Origin: Siculibacillus lacustris
GTDB taxonomy: Bacteria; Pseudomonadota; Alphaproteobacteria; Rhizobiales; Ancalomicrobiaceae
Direction: 5' to 3'
DNA length: 64,000 nucleotides
Assembly (NCBI RefSeq): GCF_004328075.1
Contig: NZ_SJFN01000021.1
Span: forward strand, 25,071-89,070
Made by a program: the position numbers and the translations under genes. Below, one piece after another: positions 1 through 8,251 of this stretch. The first letter of the stretch is position 1. Every line of letters begins with the position of its first letter. The notes under the pieces were generated by a model that was not told the DNA's origin, searched no databases, and saw only the letters and a list, made by a program, of their open reading frames with translations.

Positions 1-512
1 CCGAGACCTTCCTGGCGCTCGGCCGCTACCGCGTCTTCGACCTGATCCCGTTGCCGGTGATCGTCATGATCGTCGCTGCGATCCTCCTGTGGGTGTTCAT
101 GGAGCGCTCGCGCTACGGCCGCGTCCTCTATGCGATCGGCGGCAACGAGAAGGCGACCCGTCTCGCAGGGGCCCCGGTCGAGCGTTACAAGATCGCCGCC
201 TACATGATTTCCGGCGGCTTCGCTTCGGTCGGCGGCATGCTGCTCGCCGCCCGTGTCGGTCGCGGCGACGTCTCGTCGGGCAGTTCGTTGCTGCTCGACT
301 CGGTCGCGGCGGCGCTGATCGGCTTCGCCGTGCTCGGCGCCAAGAAACCGAACGTGTTCGGCACCGCGATCGGCGCCCTCTTCGTCGGCACTCTGCTCAA
401 CGGCCTGACGATGCTCAATGCGCCCTACTACGCCCAGGACTTCGTCAAAGGCCTGGTGCTGGTGCTCGCGCTGCTCTTCACCTTCGGATTTGCCTCCAGC
501 AATCATCGATGA
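1..512 (+). CDS. Sugar ABC transporter permease (RbsC-like), 5' end cut by window
   Basis: C-terminal part of an inner-membrane permease of the ribose/simple-sugar ABC importer class; the reading frame is open from the first complete codon at base 3, so the start lies outside the window. The visible ~169 residues show hydrophobic segments and the family's cytoplasmic loop around YAIGGNEKATRLAGAPVERY, which is the stretch that contacts the ATPase in this family. It ends in a short basic tail after a last membrane helix. The sugar-binding protein gene follows after 67 nt on the same strand, so the two are probably one operon with an ATPase gene upstream of the window. The substrate cannot be told from sequence. 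Confidence 0.9.
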   Translation, partial: ETFLALGRYRVFDLIPLPVIVMIVAAILLWVFMERSRYGRVLYAIGGNEKATRLAGAPVERYKIAAYMISGGFASVGGMLLAARVGRGDVSSGSSLLLDSVAAALIGFAVLGAKKPNVFGTAIGALFVGTLLNGLTMLNAPYYAQDFVKGLVLVLALLFTFGFASSNHR

Positions 513-579
513 CGTCGCCGACGCCATCCGTGACCAACCAAGAACGCAAAAAACGCGCACTACCCAAGGAGAGTCCACG

Positions 580-1638
580 ATGTCCACAACACGGAGACAT
601 GTTCTCACCGCTCTCGCCGGCGCGTCGCTGGCGAGTGCCCTGCCGTTCTCGGCGGCACGCGCCGCCGGCATCGCCGGCGCGCCGGGAATCTTCGGCAAGC
701 GCCAGGTCAAGATCGCGCTGGTGCGCTATCTGTCGACCGGCGACTTCTTCCAGTTCTATCTCGCCGGCGTCACCCGCCAGGCCGCCGCTCTCGGCATCGA
801 TCTGCACGTCCTCGACTCGCGCCAGGACGCCGCTCTCCAGGCGGAGATGTTGGCCCAGGCGATGAACATGGGCGTCGACGGCATCATCCTGCAGCACGGT
901 CTGACCGAGACCCTGAAGGACCCGGCTGCCCGCGCCGTCGCCGAAGGCTTCAAGGTCGTCGCCTTCGACGTCAACTGCGAGAACCCGAAGATCCCGCAGA
1001 TCGAACAGAACGACCGCGAACTCGCCCGCCTGTCGCTCGAGCAGGCGATCCGCGACAACGGCGAAGCCTTCAAGGCCGGCTACGTCTACGTCCCCGGCAT
1101 CGCCCCCCTCGACCGGCGTGACGAGACCTGGCAGGCGGTCAAGAAGAAGTACCCGAAGATCGTCGAAGTCGCCCGTTGGGGGACCATGAACAACCCGATC
1201 GCCAATTCGGTCGCCGACCAGACCGCCGCGGTGCTGCGCGCCAATCCCGACATCAAGATGATCTTCGCGCCGTTCGACGAATTCGCCAAGGGCGTCAAGA
1301 CCGCCGTCGACGAAGCGGGCCTGTCGAAGCAGATCAAGATCTATTCGGCCGACATTTCGACCCCCGACATCTCGGCGATGATCGAGAAGGACAGCGCCTG
1401 GTCCGCGACCACTGCCACCAACTCCGCCGTCGTCGGCGAAGTCTGCGTGCGCTCGCTCGCCCTGCTGCTCGCCGGGATCGATCCGGGCCGTGAAGTCGTG
1501 GTGCCGCCGACCCTGATCACGCAAGCCATGCTCGCCGAGAAGGGCATCAAGAACATGGAAGAACTGGCGGCCAAGATCCCGCAGTTCTCGCGCGCCGAAG
1601 TCGCCATGGCGCCGTGGATCCCGGAACCCAAGCGCTGA
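580..1638 (+). CDS. Sugar ABC transporter substrate-binding protein
   Basis: Periplasmic binding protein of the type I fold (Peripla_BP_4, ribose/galactose class), 352 aa. The ATG at 580 is chosen because AAGGAGA at 566-572 is a strong ribosome site 7 nt upstream; the frame is open further upstream but that part overlaps the permease and is not protein-like. The N terminus MSTTRRHVLTALAG followed by a hydrophobic run and ARA|AG looks like a twin-arginine-type signal peptide. The mature part has family features such as the VDGIILQHG and VVAFDVNCENP strands. It pairs with the upstream permease in an import system; ligand unknown. Confidence 0.92.
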   Translation: MSTTRRHVLTALAGASLASALPFSAARAAGIAGAPGIFGKRQVKIALVRYLSTGDFFQFYLAGVTRQAAALGIDLHVLDSRQDAALQAEMLAQAMNMGVDGIILQHGLTETLKDPAARAVAEGFKVVAFDVNCENPKIPQIEQNDRELARLSLEQAIRDNGEAFKAGYVYVPGIAPLDRRDETWQAVKKKYPKIVEVARWGTMNNPIANSVADQTAAVLRANPDIKMIFAPFDEFAKGVKTAVDEAGLSKQIKIYSADISTPDISAMIEKDSAWSATTATNSAVVGEVCVRSLALLLAGIDPGREVVVPPTLITQAMLAEKGIKNMEELAAKIPQFSRAEVAMAPWIPEPKR

Positions 1639-1944
1639 GCCGACGACGTTCACTGCGATCGACAGTCTTTCGGGCGGGCGCCGGACCGGCGCTCGCCCGA
1701 TCGTGTCACGGCCGGTCCGTTCGGGTCCGAGACCGTTCGGCCCACGCGCCGTGTCCCCTCATGGCGGCCGGTGCCGGGCGGCGACCGATCGAGCGGCGGT
1801 GTCGGCGGTCGCCCGTCCTCGACGACGAAAGGGCACATTGCCAAAGAGCCGGGCATCGGTGTCGCGAATGCTGATCGTCGCTCGGCTGAATTCGAATGCG
1901 CGCGCCGCCGCGGCCCGGGGGCCACGGCGCCGGGCCGTCGCCGC
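1639..1944. other. Intergenic, no gene seen
   Basis: Open frames here are shadows with arginine/proline-rich translations and no plausible start context. The only structure I see is the hairpin at 1672-1698. Confidence 0.6.
1672..1698 (+). terminator. Candidate terminator hairpin after the sugar ABC operon
   Basis: An 11-bp stem (GGGCGGGCGCC pairing with GGCGCTCGCCC, one G-U) with a 5-nt loop, 33 nt after the binding protein stop. No T run follows, so it would be an imperfect intrinsic terminator or a 3' stabilising hairpin. Confidence 0.4.
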
Positions 1945-2148
1945 TCAGGGCCGGCGGGTCTGGGCGTCGATCCGGCGGGCCACCAGGATCGACAGCGGGA
2001 TCGCCACCACGAAGCCGAGCAGCGCGACGATCGGCAGCAGTTTCATCGCGTTCACGGTGAGCGACGGGACGGCGAGCACCACGGTGAGGGCGGCGCCGGC
2101 CACCGTGACCCCGAGGACGATCCAGACGAGTACGGCGATCTTCAACAT
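1945..2148 (-). CDS. Small two-helix membrane protein, function unknown
   Basis: 67-aa protein, almost entirely hydrophobic: one helix near residues 3-28 and a second near 36-57, then a short basic tail (ARRIDAQTRRP). The ATG at 2148 is preceded by GGGAGGACC at 2153-2161, a strong ribosome site, which supports a real gene. Similar tiny two-helix proteins occur in Rhizobiales and are sometimes mislabelled CTP synthetase; no function is known to me. It stands alone on the minus strand; its upstream region carries two FNR-type boxes, so anaerobic or nitrogen-oxide control is possible but unproven. Confidence 0.7.
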   Translation of the reverse strand: MLKIAVLVWIVLGVTVAGAALTVVLAVPSLTVNAMKLLPIVALLGFVVAIPLSILVARRIDAQTRRP

Positions 2149-2243
2149 CGGTGAGGTCCTCCCGAACGTATCGATGCGAGGGCGCGGCGGCGCCGCGCTC
2201 GACGAGACGCCGTCCAGAGGACAGGAAGTCGCGCTCCGCCCCC

Positions 2244-2257
2244 TTGATCGCGATCAA
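2244..2257. promoter_or_regulatory. FNR/FixK/Dnr-type box 1
   Basis: TTGATCGCGATCAA, an exact match to TTGAT-N4-ATCAA and a perfect 14-bp palindrome. Proteins of the CRP/FNR family (FNR, FixK, Dnr, NnrR) bind such sites in alphaproteobacteria. Its centre is about 102 nt from the start of the minus-strand gene at 2148. I did not find a good -10 element at the exact class II spacing. Confidence 0.6.
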
Positions 2258-2384
2258 GCGCCGGCCGGCGATCGGCGAAGATGACGATCGAAGGCCGGGA
2301 AATGAATCCGGACGCGATCTCGAGCATCGACGAAGTCCAGAAAAGATCAGTTCTGTTCGGAATGCGGACACCCCGATCCGGGCG

Positions 2385-2398
2385 TTGATCGAGATCAA
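2385..2398. promoter_or_regulatory. FNR/FixK/Dnr-type box 2
   Basis: TTGATCGAGATCAA, a second exact TTGAT-N4-ATCAA match, 141 bp centre to centre from box 1. An AT-rich AATAAT lies at 2412-2417 downstream on the plus strand. Two perfect sites in one gap are unlikely by chance, which raises confidence in both. Confidence 0.6.
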
Positions 2399-2530
2399 AC
2401 GCTGACGTCGAAATAATGCCGAACTCGCGATTTTCGTCGCGACGACCATGAAAGCGCGCCGACATCGGGCCGGAAATCGCTCTACGCGTCGATCGGGTAA
2501 CGCTCTACCGCAGCGCGCGACTGACGGGGG

Positions 2531-2545
2531 GTGACGAAACGTCAC
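2531..2545. promoter_or_regulatory. Perfect inverted repeat GTGACG-AAA-CGTCAC, candidate operator
   Basis: A 6-3-6 perfect dyad, flanked by GGGG on the left and CCCC two bases beyond on the right, so it could also fold as a hairpin (2527-2551). It lies 82 nt upstream of the GTG start of the macrodomain gene. The size fits a dimeric repressor site; the cognate protein is not identifiable. Confidence 0.4.
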
Positions 2546-2626
2546 GACCCCGGCGAAGGCCCCTCGACCTCGCAATGCGTTGTGCCTATGTGTTCCGCGC
2601 GCACAGGTCGTCGAAAGGGCAACTCG

Positions 2627-3172
2627 GTGGCGGAAGACGACGAACATCGGCTGGGAACGCGGGTCTTCGCGGTGGTGGTGGCCGACATCACGACGTTGCG
2701 GGTCGATGCGATCGTCAATGCCGCCAATCCGTCGCTGCTCGGCGGCGGCGGGGTCGACGGGGCGATCCACCGGGCCGCCGGACCGCGCCTGCTCACAGCC
2801 TGCCGGGCGCTCGGCGGCTGTCCGACCGGCGAGGCGCGGATCACCGACGGCTTCGATCTGCCGGCGCGGCGGGTGATCCACACCGTCGGGCCGATCTGGC
2901 AGGGGGGCACCGCCGGGGAGCCGGCCCTGCTCGCCGCCGCTTATCGGTCGAGCCTCGCCCTGGTCGCGGCGGAAGGCCTCGCCAGCGTCGCCTTCCCGGC
3001 GATCTCCACCGGGGTCTACGGCTACCCGCCGGGGGAGGCCGCGGAGGTGGCGGTGGCCACGGTCCTCGACGCGAGCGCGGCGATCGACCATCTTCGCGTC
3101 GTGTTCTGCTGTTTCTCCTCTGTTTCGGCCGATCTCCATCGCGCCGTGCTGCACAGGATCTTGGGTTCGTGA
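2627..3172 (+). CDS. Macrodomain protein, O-acetyl-ADP-ribose deacetylase family (YmdB-like)
   Basis: Removes ADP-ribose-linked groups: this family hydrolyses O-acetyl-ADP-ribose and can reverse protein ADP-ribosylation. The 181 residues show the macrodomain motifs in order: [20 protein letters not shown] with the catalytic Asn/Asp and glycine loop near the N terminus, AIHRAAGP, and [11 protein letters not shown] later. The GTG at 2627 is preferred because AAAGGG sits at 2614-2619 and the length then matches E. coli YmdB (177 aa); an in-frame ATG at 2588 is the alternative. Its stop overlaps the start of the RND adaptor gene, so it is translationally coupled to an efflux system, an uncommon partnership. 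Confidence 0.88.
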   Translation: MAEDDEHRLGTRVFAVVVADITTLRVDAIVNAANPSLLGGGGVDGAIHRAAGPRLLTACRALGGCPTGEARITDGFDLPARRVIHTVGPIWQGGTAGEPALLAAAYRSSLALVAAEGLASVAFPAISTGVYGYPPGEAAEVAVATVLDASAAIDHLRVVFCCFSSVSADLHRAVLHRILGS

Positions 3173-4245
3173 TGATCGGGTTGAAGGCAAATCGGGCGGT
3201 CGCGGTGGTGCTGATCGCGGCGGTCGGGGTGTGGATCGGGCTCGGCGAGTTCGGCCGCTCGGCGTCGAAGCCGACGCCGGTGCGCGGCGGCGAAGCGACG
3301 GTGGCGGCGAGCCGCAAGGTCGGCATCACGGTGGTCCATACCGAGGCCTATCGCCGGGCGCTGGTAGTGTCCGGCCGCACCGAGGCCAACAAGGCGGTGG
3401 CGATCTCGGCGCGCGGTCCCGGAATCGTCGAGGACCTGCCGGTCGAGAAGGGCACCAAGGTGGCGGCCGGGACGGTGATCGCCCGCCTCGCCGACGAGGG
3501 TCGGGCGAGCGCCCTGAAACAGGCCGAGGCCTTCCTCGCCCAGCGCAAGATCGAATATGAAGCCGCCAGCCGGCTGACCGAGACCGGGTCCAATCCGCGC
3601 CTCAACCTCACCGCCTCGCGGGTGGCGGTCGACAGCGCCGCGGCGATGCTCGACATGGCGCGGGTCGAGGTCGACAAGAAGACGCTGGTGACACCGATCG
3701 CCGGGGTGGTCGACCAGATCCCGATCGAGCGGGGTCAGGCGGTCGGCGAGGGGCGGTTGATCGCCACGGTGCTGGCGCTCGATCCGATCCTGGTGGTCGG
3801 CGAGGTCAGCGAACGTTCGGTCGGACGCGCCGCGGTCGGACGGCCGGCCGAGGTGCGGCTGGTCACCGGCGAGACCATCAAGGGGCGGATCAGCTACGTG
3901 TCGCGGTCGGCGGCCGAGCGTACCCGCACCTACCGGGTCGAGGTCGAGGCGATCAACACCGGCGACCGCATCGCCGGTGGGCTGACCGCCGAGATCACCC
4001 TGCCGTCGGAGCCGGTGCCGGCGGTGCGGTTGCCGCGCTCGGTGCTGACGCTGTCGGACGAGGGGGTGATCGGCGTGCGCTTCGTCGATGCCGAGGGCAA
4101 GGTCGGTTTCCGCGCGGTCGAGATTCTCGACGACACCGCCGAAGGCCTGTGGCTCGCCGGCATCGCCGATGCCACCCGGGTGATCGTCGCCGGCCAGGAG
4201 TTCGTCAAGGTCGGAACCCCGGTGGTCGCCGAGGTGGTGCGATGA
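3172..4245 (+). CDS. RND efflux periplasmic adaptor (membrane fusion protein)
   Basis: 357-aa HlyD/MexE-type adaptor that bridges an inner-membrane RND pump to an outer-membrane channel. A single N-terminal membrane helix or signal anchor (residues ~8-24) is followed by a half-lipoyl motif (ISARGPGIVEDLPVEKGTKV), a coiled-coil hairpin region, the returning lipoyl half (TPIAGVVDQIPIERGQAVGEG), and beta-barrel segments. The ATG at 3172 overlaps the macrodomain stop (TGATG) and the protein's own stop overlaps the pump gene start, so three genes are read as one unit. No outer-membrane factor gene is present nearby. Confidence 0.9.
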   Translation: MIGLKANRAVAVVLIAAVGVWIGLGEFGRSASKPTPVRGGEATVAASRKVGITVVHTEAYRRALVVSGRTEANKAVAISARGPGIVEDLPVEKGTKVAAGTVIARLADEGRASALKQAEAFLAQRKIEYEAASRLTETGSNPRLNLTASRVAVDSAAAMLDMARVEVDKKTLVTPIAGVVDQIPIERGQAVGEGRLIATVLALDPILVVGEVSERSVGRAAVGRPAEVRLVTGETIKGRISYVSRSAAERTRTYRVEVEAINTGDRIAGGLTAEITLPSEPVPAVRLPRSVLTLSDEGVIGVRFVDAEGKVGFRAVEILDDTAEGLWLAGIADATRVIVAGQEFVKVGTPVVAEVVR

Positions 4246-7200
4246 GCCCGGTCGACATCGCCATCCGCAACTGGCGCCTGACGCTGGTGTGTCTGATCTT
4301 CACGCTGGTGGCCGGCGCCTTCTCCTATGTCGGCATCCCCAAGGAGGCCGAACCCGACGTCCGCATCCCGATCGTCTACGTCCAGCTCACGCTCCGCGGC
4401 ATCTCGCCGGAGGATTCCGAGCGGCTGCTCTTACGGCCGGTCGAGACGCGGCTGAAGTCGGTGACCAACGTCAAGGAGATGCGCTCCCAGGCCTTCGAGG
4501 GCGGCGGCTACGTGCTGCTCGAGTTCAACGCCGGCTTCGACAGTTCGGCGGCGCTCGCCGACGTGCGCGCCAAGGTCGACGACGCCAAGCGCGACCTGCC
4601 GACGACCGCCGACGAGCCGGCGGTGCGCGAGGTCAATCTGTCGCTGTTCCCGGTGCTGGTGGTGACGGTGTCGGGCGACGCCCCGGAGCGGACGCTGACC
4701 ACCCTGGCGCGCGAGTTGCGTCAGGCGATCGAACAGGTGCCCGGCGTGCTCTCGGCCGATCTGCAGGGCGCGCGCGACGATCTCGTGGAGATCAACGTCG
4801 ATCCGATGCTGCTCGAATCCTACGGCGTGTCGCTCGACCAGCTGCTGGCGGTCGCCAACGGCTCCAACCAGTTGGTGGCGGCGGGGACGCTCGAGGGGCG
4901 CGAGGGCCGCTACGCGGTCAAGGTGCCGTCGCTGATCGAAGGGCTCGCCGACGTCGCCGATCTGCCGATCGTCGCCGGCCCCAACGCCGTGGTGCGCGCC
5001 GCGGAAGTCGCCACGGTCAAGCGCACCTTCAAGGACGCCACCACCATCACCCGCATCGACGGGCGCACGGCGATCGCCGTCGAAGTGGTCAAGCGCACCG
5101 GCGCCAACCTGATCGAGACGGTCGACGCGGTGAAATGGGTGGCCGGCGAGTTCGCGGCCAAGATGCCGGCCGGCGTCCATATCGGCTTCAGCCAGGACAA
5201 GTCGACCGACATCCGGCGCCTGCTCGGCGAACTGCAGAATTCGGTGCTGATCGCGGTGATCCTGGTCTTCGTGGTGATCCTCTACGCGCTCGGCTTCCGC
5301 GCCTCGACGATGATCGGGCTGGCGATCCCGACGTCGTTCCTGATGGGCATCATGTGGCTGTCGCTGGCCGGGCTGACGGTCAACATCGTGGTGCTGTTCT
5401 CGCTGATCCTCGCGGTCGGCATGCTGGTCGACGATGCGATCATCGTCGCCGAATTCGCCGAGCGGCGGATGGAGGAGGGGATGTCGCCGCCGGTGGCCTA
5501 TTCGCTGGCGGCCAAACGCATGGCCGGGCCGGTGTTCGCGGCGACCGCCACCCGGGTGGCGGCGTTCTCGCCGCTGTTGTTCTGGCCGGGCGTGGTCGGC
5601 GAGTTCATGAAGTACATGCCGATCACGCTGATCGCCACGCTGTCGGCGTCGCTGATCTTCTCGCTGATCTTCACGCCGACCCTCGGCTCGCTGTTCGGGC
5701 GCCCGCCCAAGCACGAGGTGAAGAAGGTCGACGGGCTCTACATGAAGATCGTCACGCGGGCGGTCGATCACCCCAAGACGGTGCTGGCGATTGCCCTCGT
5801 CCTGCTGATCGCCGTGCCGCAGGCCTATGGCAAGCTCGGCAAGGGCGTCGAGTTCTTCCCCGACGTCGAGCCGGACTACGGGCTCGTCCATGTCCACGCC
5901 CGCGGCAATCTCAGCCTCGAGGAGAAGAACGGCGCGGTGGCGGCGGTCGAGGCGCGGCTCCTCGGCATGAACGAACTGAAGACCGTCTACACCCGGGTCG
6001 GCGAGCAGCGCGGCGGCTCCGGCGACGTCGCCGAGGACGTGATCGGGGTGATCCAGTTCGAACTGGTCGACTGGCGCGAGCGGCGGCCGGCGCGCGAGGT
6101 GCTGGCGGAGATCCGCGAGCGCACCGCCGAGATGCCGGGTCTCGAGATCGAGCCGCGCAAGCCGCAGGCCGGCCCGCCGACCGGCAAGCCGATCCAGATC
6201 CAGATCAAGGCCGCAGATCCGGCCAATCTGCCGGCGGCGGCGGCCAAGGTGGCGGCGATGCTCGGCGACCACCCGGAGGTGGTCGACATCGACGACGCCC
6301 GCCAGGTTCCGGGCATCGACTGGCGGCTGGAGGTCAAGCGCTCCGAGGCGGCGAAATACGGGGTCTCGGTCGGGACCGTCGGGTCGGCGGTGCAACTGGT
6401 CACCAACGGCCTGAAGCTCACCGACTATCGACCCTCCGACACCACCGATTCGGTCGACATCGTGCTGCGCTATCCGCCCGAGCGGCGGACACTCGCCACC
6501 CTCGACGAGATCCGCATCAACTCGGTCAACGGCTCGGTGCCGATCGCCAACGTCATGGAACGCAAGGCGGCGCCGCGGGTCGGCCGGCTCGATCGGGTCG
6601 ACGGCGAGCGGGTGCTGACGGTCAGCGCCAACCTGCGCGAGGGTGTTCCCGCCGCCGACGTCCAGGCCAAGGTCACCGCCCAGATGGCCGGCCTCGATCT
6701 CGGCCCGGGGGTGCGCTGGAAGCTCAAGGGCGAGGACGAGGAACGGCGCAAGGCCTCGGCGTTCCTGTCCAAGGCCTTCGGCACGGCGCTGTTCCTGATC
6801 TTCGCTGTGCTGCTCGCCCAGTTCGGCAAGTTCACCTCGGTGGCGCTGGTGCTGTCGGCGGTGGTGTTCTCGACGATCGGCGTGTTCCTCGGCCTGATGG
6901 CCAACGACATGTCGTTCTCGGTGGTGATGTCGGGGATCGGCATCATCGCGCTGGCCGGCGTGGTGGTGAACAACAACATCGTGCTGATCGACACCTACGA
7001 CCGGCTGATCCACGAGGGCTGGGAGAAGCGCGACGCGGCGCTCGAGACCTGTCGCGAACGCGCCCGACCGGTGGTGCTGACCGCGGTGACGGCGATCTTC
7101 GGCGTGCTGCCGATCGCCTTCGGCATCAACCCCGACCTGATCGGCCACGAGACGACGATCGGCGCACCCTCGACCCAATGGTGGATCCATCTGTCGAGCG

Positions 7201-7376
7201 CCATGGTGTTCGGTCTGGCCTTCGCCACCATCCTGACGCTGGTGGTGACGCCGTCGGCGCTGATGGTGTTCACCCGGCGGCGGCGGCCCGATGCCGGCGT
7301 GGCCGAGCTCGAATCGTCGGTCGAGACGGCGCTGGAGGATCCGGCGCGCCGGAGCGCGCCGGAAGGATCGGCCTGA
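4242..7376 (+). CDS. RND multidrug efflux permease (HAE1-type)
   Basis: Proton-driven inner-membrane pump, 1044 aa, the usual size of the AcrB/MexB superfamily. One N-terminal helix, a large periplasmic loop with YVQLTLRGISPEDSERLL, helices 2-6 with the proton-relay motif GMLVDDAIIVAEF, a second periplasmic loop, and the last helices with GVVVNNNIVLIDTYDRL. The position of AcrB's helix-10 lysine seems to be Asn here, by eye only; several HAE1 relatives share this. ATGA overlap with the adaptor gene. The gene ends 4 nt before the convergent luxI gene with no terminator visible. Substrate unknown. Confidence 0.93.
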   Translation: MSPVDIAIRNWRLTLVCLIFTLVAGAFSYVGIPKEAEPDVRIPIVYVQLTLRGISPEDSERLLLRPVETRLKSVTNVKEMRSQAFEGGGYVLLEFNAGFDSSAALADVRAKVDDAKRDLPTTADEPAVREVNLSLFPVLVVTVSGDAPERTLTTLARELRQAIEQVPGVLSADLQGARDDLVEINVDPMLLESYGVSLDQLLAVANGSNQLVAAGTLEGREGRYAVKVPSLIEGLADVADLPIVAGPNAVVRAAEVATVKRTFKDATTITRIDGRTAIAVEVVKRTGANLIETVDAVKWVAGEFAAKMPAGVHIGFSQDKSTDIRRLLGELQNSVLIAVILVFVVILYALGFRASTMIGLAIPTSFLMGIMWLSLAGLTVNIVVLFSLILAVGMLVDDAIIVAEFAERRMEEGMSPPVAYSLAAKRMAGPVFAATATRVAAFSPLLFWPGVVGEFMKYMPITLIATLSASLIFSLIFTPTLGSLFGRPPKHEVKKVDGLYMKIVTRAVDHPKTVLAIALVLLIAVPQAYGKLGKGVEFFPDVEPDYGLVHVHARGNLSLEEKNGAVAAVEARLLGMNELKTVYTRVGEQRGGSGDVAEDVIGVIQFELVDWRERRPAREVLAEIRERTAEMPGLEIEPRKPQAGPPTGKPIQIQIKAADPANLPAAAAKVAAMLGDHPEVVDIDDARQVPGIDWRLEVKRSEAAKYGVSVGTVGSAVQLVTNGLKLTDYRPSDTTDSVDIVLRYPPERRTLATLDEIRINSVNGSVPIANVMERKAAPRVGRLDRVDGERVLTVSANLREGVPAADVQAKVTAQMAGLDLGPGVRWKLKGEDEERRKASAFLSKAFGTALFLIFAVLLAQFGKFTSVALVLSAVVFSTIGVFLGLMANDMSFSVVMSGIGIIALAGVVVNNNIVLIDTYDRLIHEGWEKRDAALETCRERARPVVLTAVTAIFGVLPIAFGINPDLIGHETTIGAPSTQWWIHLSSAMVFGLAFATILTLVVTPSALMVFTRRRRPDAGVAELESSVETALEDPARRSAPEGSA

Positions 7377-7380
7377 CGGC

Positions 7381-8022
7381 TCAGAGGCCGAGCGGGACGG
7401 TCGGAGCCGGACGCGACGCCGGCACCCGGACCGCGCCGGTGGGGGTGCGGCGGCCGCCGGCGCCGTCGGGATCGGCACCCTCCAGGGCGATCAGCATGCC
7501 GATCGCCTTCTCCCCGGCGATCGGGGTCGGCAGGCACAGCGGCTCGACGCCGAAGCCGAGCCGGCGCAGGCGCGACGCCCACACCGGGTGACCCTCGGCG
7601 GTCAGCTGCTCGACGCCGTGTTCGGCGGCCCAGTCGACGATGCCGCAGATCAGCTCGCGTTCGACCTCGCCCATCACCGCGCCGCTGCCGCGGTAGGCGG
7701 GATCGACGCAGTGGCGGGTCCATTCGCGGGTCTCGGGCCCGCGCGGCACCGCGCGGAAGCGACACAGCTCCGGCAACACGTCGGAGAGCAGGTGGCCGCG
7801 GGTGGTCGGCAGCAGGCGCGCATAGGCGACGACGCGGTCGCCGCGCATCACGCAGAGGTGGGTCGCCTCGGCGTGGTCGTAGGCGTCGATCTCGCGACCG
7901 TCGGGACGGGCGAGGTCGTGCCAGCCCTTTTCCTCGACGAAGACGCGGTGGCGAAGCCGCCACGCCTGTTCGAGGACGGGCAGGCGGTGGTCGGCGGTGA
8001 CGTTCTCGATGGTTCTTATCAT
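7381..8022 (-). CDS. luxI: LuxI-family acyl-homoserine lactone synthase
   Basis: Makes an N-acyl-homoserine lactone signal from S-adenosylmethionine and an acyl carrier or CoA thioester. 213 aa. All residues invariant in LuxI proteins are visible with correct spacing: R24, F28, W34 (RHRVFVEEKGW), D46 and D49 (REIDAYDH), R69 (YARLLPT), and E100 and R103 (EWTR). The ATG at 8022 is chosen because TGGGGAAT lies just upstream (around 8027-8034) and the longer frame upstream is low-quality sequence. The C-terminal ~25 residues are Pro/Arg-rich and lie beyond the usual fold. Directly downstream of a luxR gene on the same strand. Acyl chain length cannot be predicted. Confidence 0.92.
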   Translation of the reverse strand: MIRTIENVTADHRLPVLEQAWRLRHRVFVEEKGWHDLARPDGREIDAYDHAEATHLCVMRGDRVVAYARLLPTTRGHLLSDVLPELCRFRAVPRGPETREWTRHCVDPAYRGSGAVMGEVERELICGIVDWAAEHGVEQLTAEGHPVWASRLRRLGFGVEPLCLPTPIAGEKAIGMLIALEGADPDGAGGRRTPTGAVRVPASRPAPTVPLGL

Positions 8023-8139
8023 TCGGATTCCCCAGTCTTTCGGCTGCACGGACGGCGCGTGCGACGTGACCGATTCTCGGCCGCGTCGCAGGGAGACTCT
8101 GGTTGTCGACGAAGAAATTACAATCGAAGAGAGCGGGTA

Positions 8140-8153
8140 CCGCTGCGCAACGG
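8140..8153 (-). promoter_or_regulatory. Candidate lux-type box upstream of luxI
   Basis: CCGCTGCGCAACGG is a 14-bp dyad with one mismatched pair, 118 nt upstream of the luxI start. A TGTAAT (-10-like, minus strand, 8117-8122) lies about 27 nt downstream of its centre, somewhat closer than the classical lux box arrangement. Weak on its own; proposed only because luxI genes usually have a LuxR site in this interval. Confidence 0.25.
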
Positions 8154-8251
8154 CCACCGCCGACGGCGGCGGGCATCGGTGTTTCCGGCAAGTGGCGTTC
8201 ATCGGAGGGTGCGGTGGTGCGTCGAGCGCGCGACGGCCGGAGCCGGGAGGC

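Larger units (their letters stand above)
2149..2626. other. 478-nt regulatory gap between divergent genes
   Basis: No convincing gene in any frame. The gap is somewhat AT-richer than its surroundings and holds two perfect FNR/FixK-type boxes (2244-2257 and 2385-2398) and a perfect 6-3-6 inverted repeat (2531-2545). It separates the small minus-strand membrane protein from the plus-strand macrodomain-RND operon and could serve both. Confidence 0.65.

Noticed and set aside
1706..3190. Long open frames on the strand opposite the macrodomain region and similar ones across the window (for example 4431-7478, 15671-18001, 32491-36306)
   Set aside because: Their translations are Arg/Pro/Gly- or His/Asp-rich with no domain sense and lie exactly opposite or out of phase with well-supported genes; long antisense frames are expected at ~70% GC.
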